NCBI RefSeq assembly: GCF_014641595.1
Contig: NZ_BMIA01000007.1
Location: forward strand, 162,113 to 226,112
Source of the DNA: Dyadobacter endophyticus
GTDB lineage: Bacteria; Bacteroidota; Bacteroidia; Cytophagales; Spirosomataceae
DNA length: 64,000 nucleotides
Reading direction: 5' to 3'
Shown here: positions 52,939-61,708 of the stretch, in pieces
Numbering within the stretch: the first letter of the stretch is position 1
How the letters are laid out: every line of letters begins with the position of its first letter
Notes under the pieces: model-generated
What the model was told of the DNA's origin: nothing
What the model saw: the letters and a program-made list of their open reading frames with translations, nothing else
Databases searched by the model: none
Program-made: the position numbers and the translations under genes

Positions 52939-53640
52939 TTATTTGCCGACCTGTCCCTCTAATAATCCCATATATTTCTTGGCATTCACCACTTCCGAGG
53001 AAAGTGGGAATTCGTCAACAACACGTTTATACGTAGCAACCGCGTCAGCCGGCTGGTTAGCCTTCTCCTGCGCGAGCGCCAATTTCATCAGATAAACGGG
53101 TGTAAAATATTCGTTTTTCTCATAATCGGCAGCTTTCTGATAATATGAGATGGCTTCGGCAGCCTGATTTTTTTCCAAATAAGCGTCACCGATCAATGAC
53201 TGGGCACGTGCGTGGATCAACAGATCGGAAGAGCTGAATGATTGCAGACGGCTAATCGCTTCATCGTATTTGCCTTGTTTCAGCAAAGCAACACCTGCGT
53301 AGAAGCTCGCGAGGTTGCTTGCATCGGTTCCTTTGTAATTGTCGGCGATAGACAAAAGGCCTTCGTTACCACCGGCACCATTCAATGCTTTTTGCAATGA
53401 ATCGGCTTCAAAATCGTAAACGACACTGGCAAGTGCATTCTGGGCAGTACCTTCCTGACCATCTATATAAAAACGGTAACCCGCGAAACCAGCAATAGCA
53501 ACCACAACCGCCACACCGATTCCAAGAACAACCTTACGGTTTTTAAGAAAAAAAACCTCAGCTTTATTGATCTGACCCGCTAATGCCTCCGGAGATTCGA
53601 TGATTTCAATCCCGGGTTCGCCCGGATTTTTCTTGCTCAT
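52939..53640 (-). CDS. membrane-anchored TPR protein (YfgM-like)
   Basis: 233 residues from the ATG at 53640. A membrane helix (about 41-63; VVLGIGVAVVVAIAGFAGYRFY) after a short cytosolic tail is followed by a periplasmic domain of tetratricopeptide-like repeats (about 85-230; LASFYAGVALLKQGKYDEAISRL, AEAISYYQKAADYEKNEYFT). The topology matches YfgM/ancillary SecYEG proteins of E. coli, and this similarity is only structural. No partner gene is adjacent, although ribH follows on the same strand. Confidence 0.8.
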   Translation of the reverse strand: MSKKNPGEPGIEIIESPEALAGQINKAEVFFLKNRKVVLGIGVAVVVAIAGFAGYRFYIDGQEGTAQNALASVVYDFEADSLQKALNGAGGNEGLLSIADNYKGTDASNLASFYAGVALLKQGKYDEAISRLQSFSSSDLLIHARAQSLIGDAYLEKNQAAEAISYYQKAADYEKNEYFTPVYLMKLALAQEKANQPADAVATYKRVVDEFPLSSEVVNAKKYMGLLEGQVGK

Positions 53641-53664
53641 ATCAATTAATTCGATTTTGGAGTG

Positions 53665-53693
53665 CAAAGTTATGAAAAACTTATTAAGTCAAA
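53665..53693 (-). promoter_or_regulatory. promoter of the TPR gene
   Basis: On the minus strand TTTG (complement of 53690-53693), 17-base spacer and TAACTTTG (complement of 53665-53672). The start at 53640 is 25 bases further on. Confidence 0.65.
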
Positions 53694-53820
53694 ACAAGTT
53701 AGGTCACAATTCTTTGTGTTATATATTTCCCGCCAACCATTAGTTAACGAAAGGCTTACGGTGACAAATGCATTTCAAACTGTTTGATTTGTGCGTCAGT
53801 GCATTAACGAAATCCCCGCA

Positions 53821-53856
53821 AACAAAAACTGCGCGGCAACCAGAGTCACCGCGCAG
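53821..53856 (-). terminator. terminator of glyA
   Basis: GC-rich stem CTGCGCGG (53829-53836) with CCGCGCAG (53849-53856) and a T-rich stretch on the minus strand. It lies 22 bases past the glyA stop. The gap 53641-53878 otherwise holds the TPR-gene promoter and no gene. Confidence 0.85.
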
Positions 53857-53878
53857 CATTATGCATTACTATAATATA

Positions 53879-55180
53879 TTAGTACAATGGATATTGTGCC
53901 ATCCATTCGTTTACTTCTGTTTTCACAGCTGCGATTTTCGCGTCGTTGTCGTTGTTGATCAGAACGGTATCCACCAGGTCAACGATACGCTCCATATCAG
54001 CCTCTACCAATCCACGGGTTGTCATCGCGGCAGTACCTACACGCATACCCGAGGTTACCATCGGCGATTTGTCGTCGAAAGGCACCATGTTTTTGTTGAT
54101 GGTAATGTCTGCTTTGATCAATGTATTCTCCGCCAGTTTACCAGTCAGACCCGATTCTACACCATTTTTAGTGCGCAGGTCGATCAGCATCAGGTGGTTG
54201 TCGGTACCGCCCGAGATAATGCGGTAACCTTTGTCCACGAATGCCTTAGCCATTGCCTGGGCATTTTTCGCAACCTGGGTAGCGTAGTTGTAATATCCTT
54301 CGCTCAATGCTTCGCCGAATGCAACGGCTTTGGCAGCGATAATGTGCTCCAAAGGTCCGCCTTGTGTACCCGGGAATACGCCTGAGTCGAGCAATGAAGA
54401 CATGGTACGCAGCTGCCCTTTCGGGGTTTTAATACCGTACGGGTTTTCGAAATCGTTGCGCATCATGATCACACCGCCGCGTGGGCCGCGAAGTGTTTTG
54501 TGCGTTGTAGTAGTAACAATGTGGCAGTGATCGAACGGATCTTTCAGAAGACCTTTTGCGATCAAACCGGCGGGGTGGGAAATATCGGCCATCAGCAATG
54601 CACCGATTTTGTCGGCCACTGCGCGCAGGCGTTCGTAATCCCAGTCACGGCTATACGCGGATGCGCCGCAGATCAAAAGCTTCGGACGCTCTTTCAATGC
54701 AGTTTCCTCTACTTTATCCCAGTCGATCAGACCAGTTTCTGCCTCAACACCATAAAATACAGGTTGGAAATATTTACCCGAAATGTTCACGGGCGAACCG
54801 TGTGTAAGGTGACCTCCGTGTGCGAGGTTGAAACCCATGATCTTGTCGCCGGGGTTCAAACAAGCAAGGAAAACTGCTGTATTGGCTTGTGCTCCCGAAT
54901 GTGGCTGTACGTTAGCCCAGGTAGCACCGAAAAGTTCTTTCAAACGGTCGATCGCGATCTGCTCAATTTCGTCAACGACCTCGCAGCCGCCATAGTAACG
55001 CTTGCCTGGCAGACCTTCTGCGTATTTGTTGGTCAACACACTGCCTGACGCCTCCATCACCTGGCGTGACGTGAAGTTTTCAGATGCGATCAGTTCGATA
55101 CCAGACTCCTGGCGATGTTTTTCTCTGTTGATCAGATCAAAAATGGCGGTGTCGCGTTCAACGCTGGTGAGTGTAGACAT
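53879..55180 (-). CDS. glyA: serine hydroxymethyltransferase
   Basis: 433 residues from the ATG at 55180. The frame runs 28 codons further up, but the promoter box at 55225 lies there. PLP enzyme that moves a one-carbon unit between serine and tetrahydrofolate. The PLP lysine is in VTTTTHKTLRGPRGG (Lys about residue 240). Conserved start: EKHRQESGIELIASENF, then YAEGLPGKRYYGGCE, PHSGAQANTAVF. The length is slightly longer than E. coli (417) at the C terminus. Divergent from nagB. Confidence 0.98.
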   Translation of the reverse strand: MSTLTSVERDTAIFDLINREKHRQESGIELIASENFTSRQVMEASGSVLTNKYAEGLPGKRYYGGCEVVDEIEQIAIDRLKELFGATWANVQPHSGAQANTAVFLACLNPGDKIMGFNLAHGGHLTHGSPVNISGKYFQPVFYGVEAETGLIDWDKVEETALKERPKLLICGASAYSRDWDYERLRAVADKIGALLMADISHPAGLIAKGLLKDPFDHCHIVTTTTHKTLRGPRGGVIMMRNDFENPYGIKTPKGQLRTMSSLLDSGVFPGTQGGPLEHIIAAKAVAFGEALSEGYYNYATQVAKNAQAMAKAFVDKGYRIISGGTDNHLMLIDLRTKNGVESGLTGKLAENTLIKADITINKNMVPFDDKSPMVTSGMRVGTAAMTTRGLVEADMERIVDLVDTVLINNDNDAKIAAVKTEVNEWMAQYPLY

Positions 55181-55224
55181 GGGATTTGTCAGAAAAAATG
55201 GTGTGATACTCTTGGAATAAGCCG

Positions 55225-55232
55225 CAAAAATA
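55225..55232 (-). promoter_or_regulatory. minus-7 box TATTTTTG of glyA
   Basis: Complement of CAAAAATA at 55225-55232, a full TAnnTTTG match about 45 bases before the glyA start. The 317-base divergent gap 55181-55497 also holds the nagB box; no other gene is visible in it. Confidence 0.6.
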
Positions 55233-55394
55233 CAAGCAATTATTTTGGAATAAAATACTAACACTTACTTTATATTTAAAGTGCGAACCGGCCGATAAGC
55301 TGATTCCGGTGAAATAGTCCGCAGTACGGCGACAGGCGTAATTTTAAGTGTAACTTATTTCTTAAATTATTTTAAGAATATTTGTTTTCCGTTG

Positions 55395-55402
55395 TACTTT
55401 TG
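55395..55402 (+). promoter_or_regulatory. minus-7 box TACTTTTG of the nagB fusion gene
   Basis: Full TAnnTTTG match about 95 bases before the start at 55498. No strict minus-33 TTTG, but the upstream DNA is T-rich. Confidence 0.55.
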
Positions 55403-55497
55403 TGGTCAAATCGTTCGTGCGTGATCGAACACATGAGTAACTTGCAGTATATATTCCAGTCTATTCACGAACCTCTTACATAATTTAACATTTAGTT

Positions 55498-57474
55498 ATG
55501 AGCCAACAAACGGTAAGTCCACAAACAATCCTGATGCAAGCTTCCAACAATGGAAAAGGCACTTCCGGCACCATAGGGCAACCCATTACCTATGAAAAAA
55601 TCCCGACGCAGATTTTTGCCGATTCCAAAGAGGCGTCCTATGCGGTTGCGAAAGAGATTTCGGACCTGATCCGTCAGAAACAAAAGGAAGGAAAGCCTTG
55701 CGTTCTGGGACTTGCTACCGGTTCTTCGCCAAAGACGGTTTACGCGATCCTCGTGCGTATGCACCGTGAAGAAGGTTTGAGCTTCAAGAATGTGATTTCT
55801 TTTAACCTGGACGAGTACTATCAGATGGAACCGGATTCCATTTACAGCTACCACCGGTTCATGAAGGAACAGCTATTCAATCACGTCGACATTCCGAAAG
55901 AAAACTATTTCCTTCCGGATGGAACAGTACCAGCTGCCATGCTGCGTGATTACTGCACATCTTATGAGAATAAAATCAATGCGGTAGGAGGACTGGATTT
56001 CCAGTTGCTCGGTATCGGGGGCAATGGACACATCGGTTTCAACGAACCGGGTTCGTTGATCAACTCGCATACACGCCTCATCACGCTCGACCACTCAACG
56101 CGCGCCGCAGCAAGCATGGAATTCGGTGGCTTGCATAATGTACCTCGCAAAGCGATCACGCTCGGTGTTGCGCCAATTTTGAATGCACGCCGCGTCGTTC
56201 TGCTGGCCTGGGGTGAAAGAAAAGCTTCGGTGATCAAAAGTGCCGTGGAAGGCCCTGTGACCGAGCTTAACCCTGCTTCTTACCTGCAAGCGCACGCCGA
56301 CGTTTCTTTTGTGGTGGACGAAAGCGCGGCTTCCGAGCTGACCCGCATCAAAACGCCTTGGGCTGTTGATTCGGTGATCTGGGACAATAAAATGATCAAG
56401 AAAGCGGTGACCCATTTGTCGCAAACCTTGAAAAAACCGATCCTGAAACTGACCGACAAGGATTACAACGACAATGGTATGAGCGATTTGCTGGCACAAT
56501 ACGGTGCTGGTTACGAAATCAATATCAATGTATTCAACCAATTACAGCATACCATTACCGGATGGCCGGGCGGGAAACCCAATGCAGACGATACGCACCG
56601 TCCGGAGCGCGCTCAGCCTGCTAAAAAACGCGTACTGATTTTCAGCCCGCACCCGGATGACGACATTATCTCGATGGGCGGCACGTTCCAGCGCCTCGTC
56701 GACCAGGGACACGAAGTACACGTTGCTTACCAGACTTCCGGCAACATCGCCGTAGCCGATGACGAAGCGTTGCGCTTCATCGATTTTGTAGTGGATTTCA
56801 ACAACGGCTTCGGAATCGACAGCCCGAATGCGAGCAAATTGTTCCAGGACGCCAAAGACTTTTTGAGACATACCAAAAACAGCGAGATCGATACGCCCGA
56901 GGTTCGTAAAGTGAAAGGTCTGGTTCGTCGTGGTGAGGCAAAGGCAACCTGCCGTTTTGTAGGTATCCCAACCAGCCAGGCGCATTTCCTCGATATGCCT
57001 TTTTACGAAACCGGTACTGTTCAGAAAAAGCCGATCGGTGAAGAGGATATCAAAATCATCGAAAACCTGATAGAGGAAGTTAAGCCACACCAGATCTACG
57101 CAGCCGGCGACTTCGCCGATCCGCACGGAACGCACAAAGTGTGCTGGGACGCTATCGAAGCCGCATTGCAGCGTTCGAAACATAAGAATTTTATGAAAGA
57201 CTGCTGGGTGTGGCTCTACCGCGGCGCATGGGCTGAATGGGATATTTATGAAATTGAAATGGCCGTTCCGATGAGCCCTGACCAGGTGCTGAAAAAACGC
57301 CAGGGAATATTCAAGCACCAGTCGCAGAAAGACGGTGTGGTATTCCAGGGAGAAGATTCACGCGAGTTCTGGCAACGTGCCGAAGAGCGCAACCGCGGAA
57401 CCGCGCAATTGTACGATTCACTCGGCCTCGCCGAATACGAAGCAATGGAAGCTTTCGTACGCTGGAAGTTCTAA
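55498..57474 (+). CDS. nagB: glucosamine-6-phosphate deaminase fused to a PIG-L deacetylase domain
   Basis: 658 residues. The N-terminal NagB domain (about 35-300) has LGLATGSSPKTVY, SFNLDEYYQM and GIGGNGHIGFNEPGS. The Asn here, where E. coli NagB has an Asp, is also seen in NagB of Gram-positives. A C-terminal PIG-L/LmbE-type domain (about 375-650) starts with the metal motif LIFSPHPDDDIISMGGTFQ (residue 383 on) and later has YAAGDFADPHGTH. NagB releases ammonia from glucosamine-6-phosphate. PIG-L members remove acetyl groups from N-acetylglucosamine derivatives. The fusion could process N-acetylglucosamine phosphates, which is an inference. The terminator that follows is long. Confidence 0.92.
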   Translation: MSQQTVSPQTILMQASNNGKGTSGTIGQPITYEKIPTQIFADSKEASYAVAKEISDLIRQKQKEGKPCVLGLATGSSPKTVYAILVRMHREEGLSFKNVISFNLDEYYQMEPDSIYSYHRFMKEQLFNHVDIPKENYFLPDGTVPAAMLRDYCTSYENKINAVGGLDFQLLGIGGNGHIGFNEPGSLINSHTRLITLDHSTRAAASMEFGGLHNVPRKAITLGVAPILNARRVVLLAWGERKASVIKSAVEGPVTELNPASYLQAHADVSFVVDESAASELTRIKTPWAVDSVIWDNKMIKKAVTHLSQTLKKPILKLTDKDYNDNGMSDLLAQYGAGYEININVFNQLQHTITGWPGGKPNADDTHRPERAQPAKKRVLIFSPHPDDDIISMGGTFQRLVDQGHEVHVAYQTSGNIAVADDEALRFIDFVVDFNNGFGIDSPNASKLFQDAKDFLRHTKNSEIDTPEVRKVKGLVRRGEAKATCRFVGIPTSQAHFLDMPFYETGTVQKKPIGEEDIKIIENLIEEVKPHQIYAAGDFADPHGTHKVCWDAIEAALQRSKHKNFMKDCWVWLYRGAWAEWDIYEIEMAVPMSPDQVLKKRQGIFKHQSQKDGVVFQGEDSREFWQRAEERNRGTAQLYDSLGLAEYEAMEAFVRWKF

Positions 57475-57483
57475 GTAATAACC

Positions 57484-57527
57484 ATAAATAAAAAGAGCCC
57501 GGAAAAATCCGGGCTCTTTTTATTTAT
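57484..57527. terminator. long perfect intrinsic terminator
   Basis: 20-bp perfect stem (57484-57503 with 57508-57527), loop AAAA, GC-rich centre AGAGCCCGGA with A/T flanks. It works in both directions and lies between nagB and the convergent small gene. Confidence 0.95.
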
Positions 57528-57565
57528 ATCTACCTGATATGCTGATTAAATGCGCGGTTCTGGTG

Positions 57566-57730
57566 TTACAATTCCATGTCAACCCACATCCTGTGTGCCA
57601 TTTTTTCAACCATATTCATTACGCCTTGTATGGCGCCAAAAATGATACAAAGAGGCAGAATGACCGGTAAAAAGATAAGCCATTGCAATGCCATGGTAAA
57701 GTTAAATCTCTTGATAATTGGCGTTTTCAT
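57566..57730 (-). CDS. small single-span membrane protein, 54 aa
   Basis: 54 residues, ATG at 57728-57730 (complement), TAA at 57566-57568. The translation begins MKTPIIKRFNFTMALQ, then a hydrophobic helix (WLIFLPVILPLCIIFGAIQGV) and a short tail MNMVEKMAHRMWVDMEL. The frame is the only sizeable one in a 499-base gap and is followed by a strong terminator. The upstream DNA has a near-consensus TAACTTGG box with a TTG about 20 bases before it. I do not recognise the family. The function is unknown. Confidence 0.55.
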   Translation of the reverse strand: MKTPIIKRFNFTMALQWLIFLPVILPLCIIFGAIQGVMNMVEKMAHRMWVDMEL

Positions 57731-57973
57731 AACAGGATCAGGTGCTTAAACAACATAGGTTAGTATCCCAAGTTATACAATTAATTAATAGTCAACAACT
57801 TTTTACAGCACTAACGCTCACACTTTCTGTAAAATTTGAATTATTAATGTAATTATTTCAATTGGGATTCTTGAAAAAGCAATTAGATCCGATTTGTTAC
57901 CCACCGATATTCGCCGGGCAGTAAAAAAAATTTTTGTTTATTTGTTATAGTAAAGTTAACTGCCACTTCCGAC

Positions 57974-59860
57974 ATGCCTTCATCCGACATCATTCAACTA
58001 TTACCCGATTCCATAGCCAACCAGATCGCCGCGGGAGAGGTCGTTCAGCGACCCGCTTCGGTGGTAAAGGAGCTGATGGAAAATGCGATTGATGCGAAGG
58101 CAACCCAGGTGCAAGTGATACTCCGCGAGGCCGGCCGGACGCTGATCCAGGTGATCGACAATGGCACCGGAATGTCGGAAACCGATGCCCGCATGAGTTT
58201 CGAAAGGCATGCTACTTCGAAGATCAGGCAGTCGGAGGATTTATTCAGGATCAGGACAATGGGCTTTCGCGGCGAGGCGCTGGCATCGATCGCAGCGGTG
58301 GCGCAGGTGGAAATGCGTACGCGGCAGGAGTCCGACGAACTGGGCACACTGATCCGCATCGACGGCTCGGAAATCAAAGCGCAGGAGGCAATAGCTTGTC
58401 CGAAAGGCACCAACTTTTCGATACGGAACCTGTTTTTCAACGTACCTGCCCGCCGGAATTTTCTAAAATCCAATTCGGTTGAAATGCGTCACGTACTCGA
58501 CGAATTTCAGCGCGTAGCATTAGCCAACCCGGAGGTTGCATTCACGCTTCATCATAACGATACGGAGGTTTTCAACCTTCAATCGGTGAAGCTGGTGAAA
58601 AGGATTATCGATATTTACGGCAAAAGCTACCGCGAGCAGCTCGCCTATTGCCAGGAAGACACTTCCTATATCAACGTCCGGGGGTACATTGGCAAGCCCG
58701 AATTTGCCCGTAAAACGCGCGGTGAGCAATTCTTTTTCGTGAACGACCGCTTCATCAAGCATAATTACATGCACCATGCGGTGATCAGCGCTTTCGACGG
58801 CACCATACCCGAAGGTAGTCACCCGTTTTATGTTTTGTTTATTGACATCGACCCCTCACATATCGATATCAATATTCACCCCACTAAAACGGAGATCAAA
58901 TTCGACGATGAGCGGTCGGTGTACGCGATCATCATGGCAGCGGTGAAAAAGGCAGTAGGTGTTTATAATCTCTCGCAATCCATCGATTTTGAGGAAAATA
59001 TTAATTTCCTCAATCCCTCACCTTCAGAACCTAATAACAATCTCATACCGCGTACGGTTATGCCCGATTGGGCCGCACAGCCGCGCAAGAGCGAGAGCAG
59101 TGCATCCAAATCGAACCTGACCAATTGGAGCAAGCTGTTCGAAGGACTGCAAAATACCGACGACCGGCACCGGGAGTTGGCTGCATTCGAGATGGGTACA
59201 ACAGCCGCTTCGCGACCCGTATACCAGGAGCAGGCTAAGACTGTGGCCAGCAAGGTGAACCGGATGGCGTCGGAGGTAATTGCCGCGCCGGAGGCGGATG
59301 CGTTGCTATTCCAGCTCCATAACCGCTACATATTGTCGCAGGTGAAAGACGGGATTATGCTCATCGACCAGAAATCGGCCTACGAACGCATTCTCTACGA
59401 ACGGTATCGTAAAATGCTTATCAACCGCAATGGCGCATGCCAGCAGCTGCTTTTTCCGAAAACTATCCGACTGACACACTCGGATATGCAGCTTGTGCAT
59501 GAAACAAAAAAGGAAATCCGCAGCCTGGGCTTTGAGTTCGATGAATTTGGGGCAAATGAGCTGATCATCCGCGGCATTCCGGCCGACTTACCGGAAGAAA
59601 GTGAGCAGGATTTGTTCGAAGAGCTGATCGAGCAACTTAAACAGAGTTATTCCGATCTTAAACTGAATAAGCCGGAGAGTCTGTCGAGATCGCTGGCAAA
59701 ACGATTTTCGGTACGTTATGCGGTCAAGCTTTCGTACGTTGAAATACACACATTGCTCAACCAGCTGTTCTCGTCGTCCGACCCTAACCGGACGCCCGGT
59801 GGTGAACCGATTATCGTTCTGCTGACGATGGATAAGCTGGCCAACATATTCCGGGGTTGA
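57974..59860 (+). CDS. mutL: DNA mismatch repair protein MutL
   Basis: 628 residues. N-terminal GHKL ATPase: ENAIDAKAT (about residue 36), IDNGTGM (about 58), GFRGEALASIAAVA (about 93) and KGTNFSIRNLFFNVPARR. A variable linker (about 335-430) follows and a C-terminal dimerisation domain. At the usual endonuclease site DQHAxxExxxxE it reads DQKSAYERILYE, with Lys in place of His. At the place of CPHGRP it reads TPGGEP. Endonuclease metal residues are therefore not all conserved. Whether this is a lineage trait is unknown to me. It is followed by two rhomboid genes. Confidence 0.95.
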   Translation: MPSSDIIQLLPDSIANQIAAGEVVQRPASVVKELMENAIDAKATQVQVILREAGRTLIQVIDNGTGMSETDARMSFERHATSKIRQSEDLFRIRTMGFRGEALASIAAVAQVEMRTRQESDELGTLIRIDGSEIKAQEAIACPKGTNFSIRNLFFNVPARRNFLKSNSVEMRHVLDEFQRVALANPEVAFTLHHNDTEVFNLQSVKLVKRIIDIYGKSYREQLAYCQEDTSYINVRGYIGKPEFARKTRGEQFFFVNDRFIKHNYMHHAVISAFDGTIPEGSHPFYVLFIDIDPSHIDINIHPTKTEIKFDDERSVYAIIMAAVKKAVGVYNLSQSIDFEENINFLNPSPSEPNNNLIPRTVMPDWAAQPRKSESSASKSNLTNWSKLFEGLQNTDDRHRELAAFEMGTTAASRPVYQEQAKTVASKVNRMASEVIAAPEADALLFQLHNRYILSQVKDGIMLIDQKSAYERILYERYRKMLINRNGACQQLLFPKTIRLTHSDMQLVHETKKEIRSLGFEFDEFGANELIIRGIPADLPEESEQDLFEELIEQLKQSYSDLKLNKPESLSRSLAKRFSVRYAVKLSYVEIHTLLNQLFSSSDPNRTPGGEPIIVLLTMDKLANIFRG

Positions 59861-59919
59861 GAAACAAAAACCGGATTTGTGAAGTTTATTGAAGATAAAT
59901 CTTTGAATTTGAATTAAAT

Positions 59920-60705
59920 ATGTTAGCCATAACCCCTACGGTAAGGAATTTATTAATTCTGAATATCCTATTCTACTTTATAGATTCTTCTGTTTTTAGC
60001 CTGAAAGGCGAGTTTGCACTCATGCCGGTAATGTCGCCGGAGTTCCACATTTTCCAGTTTGTCACCTACATGTTTCTGCATGGCGGCATTGGCCACCTGT
60101 TCAGCAACATGTTCGGTTTGATCATGTTCGGGCCGTTACTGGAAAGGATCTGGGGGCCGAAGCGGTTTCTGATCTTTTATTTTGTAACCGGTATAGGTGC
60201 AGGGCTATTGTTTTCAGGCATAGGCCTTTACGAGAACTGGCAAGTCGCTAATGCCGTTGAGTTATTTACGCAAAGCCCAACGCCCGATGGCCTCGCCGAC
60301 TTCCTGAGCAAGCACGCCGAAGCCCTCTATGAACCGAACCTCGACTTTTTGAATTCTTTCGAAGGAAATCCAACCAATTCCGTGTATATTCAACAGAGTA
60401 TTAAGCTGGTACAAGGTTTTTATGCCTGGTCGATCAGCATACCGATGGTTGGGGCCTCGGGAGCAATTTTCGGGATCCTGATGGCGTTTGGTCTATTGTT
60501 TCCAAATACGGAGCTTTTTCTCCTGTTTGTACCATTCCCTATAAAAGCAAAGTATTTCGTTGCTTTTTATGGGCTTTTTGAATTGTATTCAGGAATACAA
60601 AATGCTCAATCTGATAATGTTGCCCACTTCGCGCACATTGGAGGAATGCTATTTGCATATATATTGTTGCGCTACTGGGGTACGCAAAAATCAAATTTCT
60701 ATTGA
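59920..60705 (+). CDS. rhomboid family intramembrane serine protease (1)
   Basis: 261 residues. Rhomboid fold: HGGIGHLFSNMFGLIMFG (helix 2 region, with His and Asn), the catalytic Ser in GASGAIFGIL (about residue 180) and His in HIGGMLFAYILL (about 245). It cleaves membrane proteins within the bilayer. A soluble insert (about 105-165) between helices 3 and 4 lengthens it. It lies 59 bases after mutL and is followed by a second rhomboid 2 bases past its stop, so the two form one transcript. Confidence 0.92.
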   Translation: MLAITPTVRNLLILNILFYFIDSSVFSLKGEFALMPVMSPEFHIFQFVTYMFLHGGIGHLFSNMFGLIMFGPLLERIWGPKRFLIFYFVTGIGAGLLFSGIGLYENWQVANAVELFTQSPTPDGLADFLSKHAEALYEPNLDFLNSFEGNPTNSVYIQQSIKLVQGFYAWSISIPMVGASGAIFGILMAFGLLFPNTELFLLFVPFPIKAKYFVAFYGLFELYSGIQNAQSDNVAHFAHIGGMLFAYILLRYWGTQKSNFY

Positions 60706-60707
60706 AG

Positions 60708-61622
60708 ATGAGCAATATTGTTGACGACGTTAAACGGGAATTCGCGAAATCCGAGAATGCACTGGTAAAGATTATCCTGGTAAATACAGCAGTTTTCCTG
60801 ATCCTGCTGCTCATGAAGATTGTGCTTACCCTCTCTCAGTCTTCGAACGTATACGCATTGGTGATCAATATGTTACAGCTTCCGGCCGCTACGGGAGAAT
60901 TCATCTACAAGCCCTGGACGCTCATCACGTACTTCTTCACACACGACGATATATTTCACATTCTCTTCAATATGCTCTTTCTCTATTGGTTTGGGAAGCT
61001 GGTGGATGAGTATCTTGGTGCCAAAAGGGTTATAGCGTTATATATGCTTGGCGGAATCGCCGGTGGCCTGATTTACATCGTTTTATATAATCTGCTCCCT
61101 TATTTTCAGGCGCATATCGAAGGTTCCAGGATGCTTGGCGCATCGGCCGCGGCATTTGCAGTGGCAGTAGGAGCTTCCACATTGCTGCCCAACTATACAT
61201 TCAACCTGATTTTTTTGGGTCCTGTACGTATCAAATTCATCGCGTTGTTCTACATCATTCTGTCGCTCGCACAGACTGTGGGACCTAATGCCGGGGGAAA
61301 CCTGGCACATTTAGGCGGTGCTTTCACAGGTTATATATTCATCAAACTGCTGCAAAACGGGACAGATCTGGGTAAACCGATCTACGGACTGCTGGCTGTA
61401 TGGTCGCGCATTTTCCGGAAACGGCCATCGATGCAGGTAACTTACCGGGAACGGCAGGTATACCGCAGCACCAGTGTATATTCGTCATCATCATCCGGCA
61501 CCATCGAAATGCCGGATCAAATGGAAATCGATTCGATCCTGGATAAGATCTCGAAATCGGGCTATGAAAGCCTGACGAGGGAAGAAAAGCAAAAGTTGTT
61601 CAAGGCGAGCCAGCAAAAATAA
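60708..61622 (+). CDS. rhomboid family intramembrane serine protease (2)
   Basis: 304 residues from the ATG at 60708. A second rhomboid, with HDDIFHILFNMLFLYWFG (conserved His and Asn), a catalytic Ser in LGASAAAFAV and His in LAHLGGAFTGY. The C-terminal cytosolic tail (about 230-304) ends in the short helical motif EIDSILDKISKSGYESLTREEK, seen in many Bacteroidota rhomboids. The two tandem genes probably act on different substrates or regulate each other. Next gene is dxs. Confidence 0.92.
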   Translation: MSNIVDDVKREFAKSENALVKIILVNTAVFLILLLMKIVLTLSQSSNVYALVINMLQLPAATGEFIYKPWTLITYFFTHDDIFHILFNMLFLYWFGKLVDEYLGAKRVIALYMLGGIAGGLIYIVLYNLLPYFQAHIEGSRMLGASAAAFAVAVGASTLLPNYTFNLIFLGPVRIKFIALFYIILSLAQTVGPNAGGNLAHLGGAFTGYIFIKLLQNGTDLGKPIYGLLAVWSRIFRKRPSMQVTYRERQVYRSTSVYSSSSSGTIEMPDQMEIDSILDKISKSGYESLTREEKQKLFKASQQK

Positions 61623-61682
61623 TAGTCAGACTTAATGCGTATTTGCTTAATTTTGTGACTATTTAATAAAGCGGACAGCTAG

Positions 61683-61690
61683 TAAATTTG
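61683..61690 (+). promoter_or_regulatory. minus-7 box TAAATTTG of dxs
   Basis: Full TAnnTTTG match 19 bases before the dxs start. A second match, TAATTTTG at 61648-61655, could be an alternative. Neither has a well-placed TTTG in front. Confidence 0.45.
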
Positions 61691-61708
61691 TTTCAATAGC
61701 CCTACGGT

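Noticed and set aside
55433..55483. 16-codon open frame (MSNLQYIF...) in the leader of the nagB fusion gene
   Set aside because: Short and without conserved features. A leader peptide would need comparative support.
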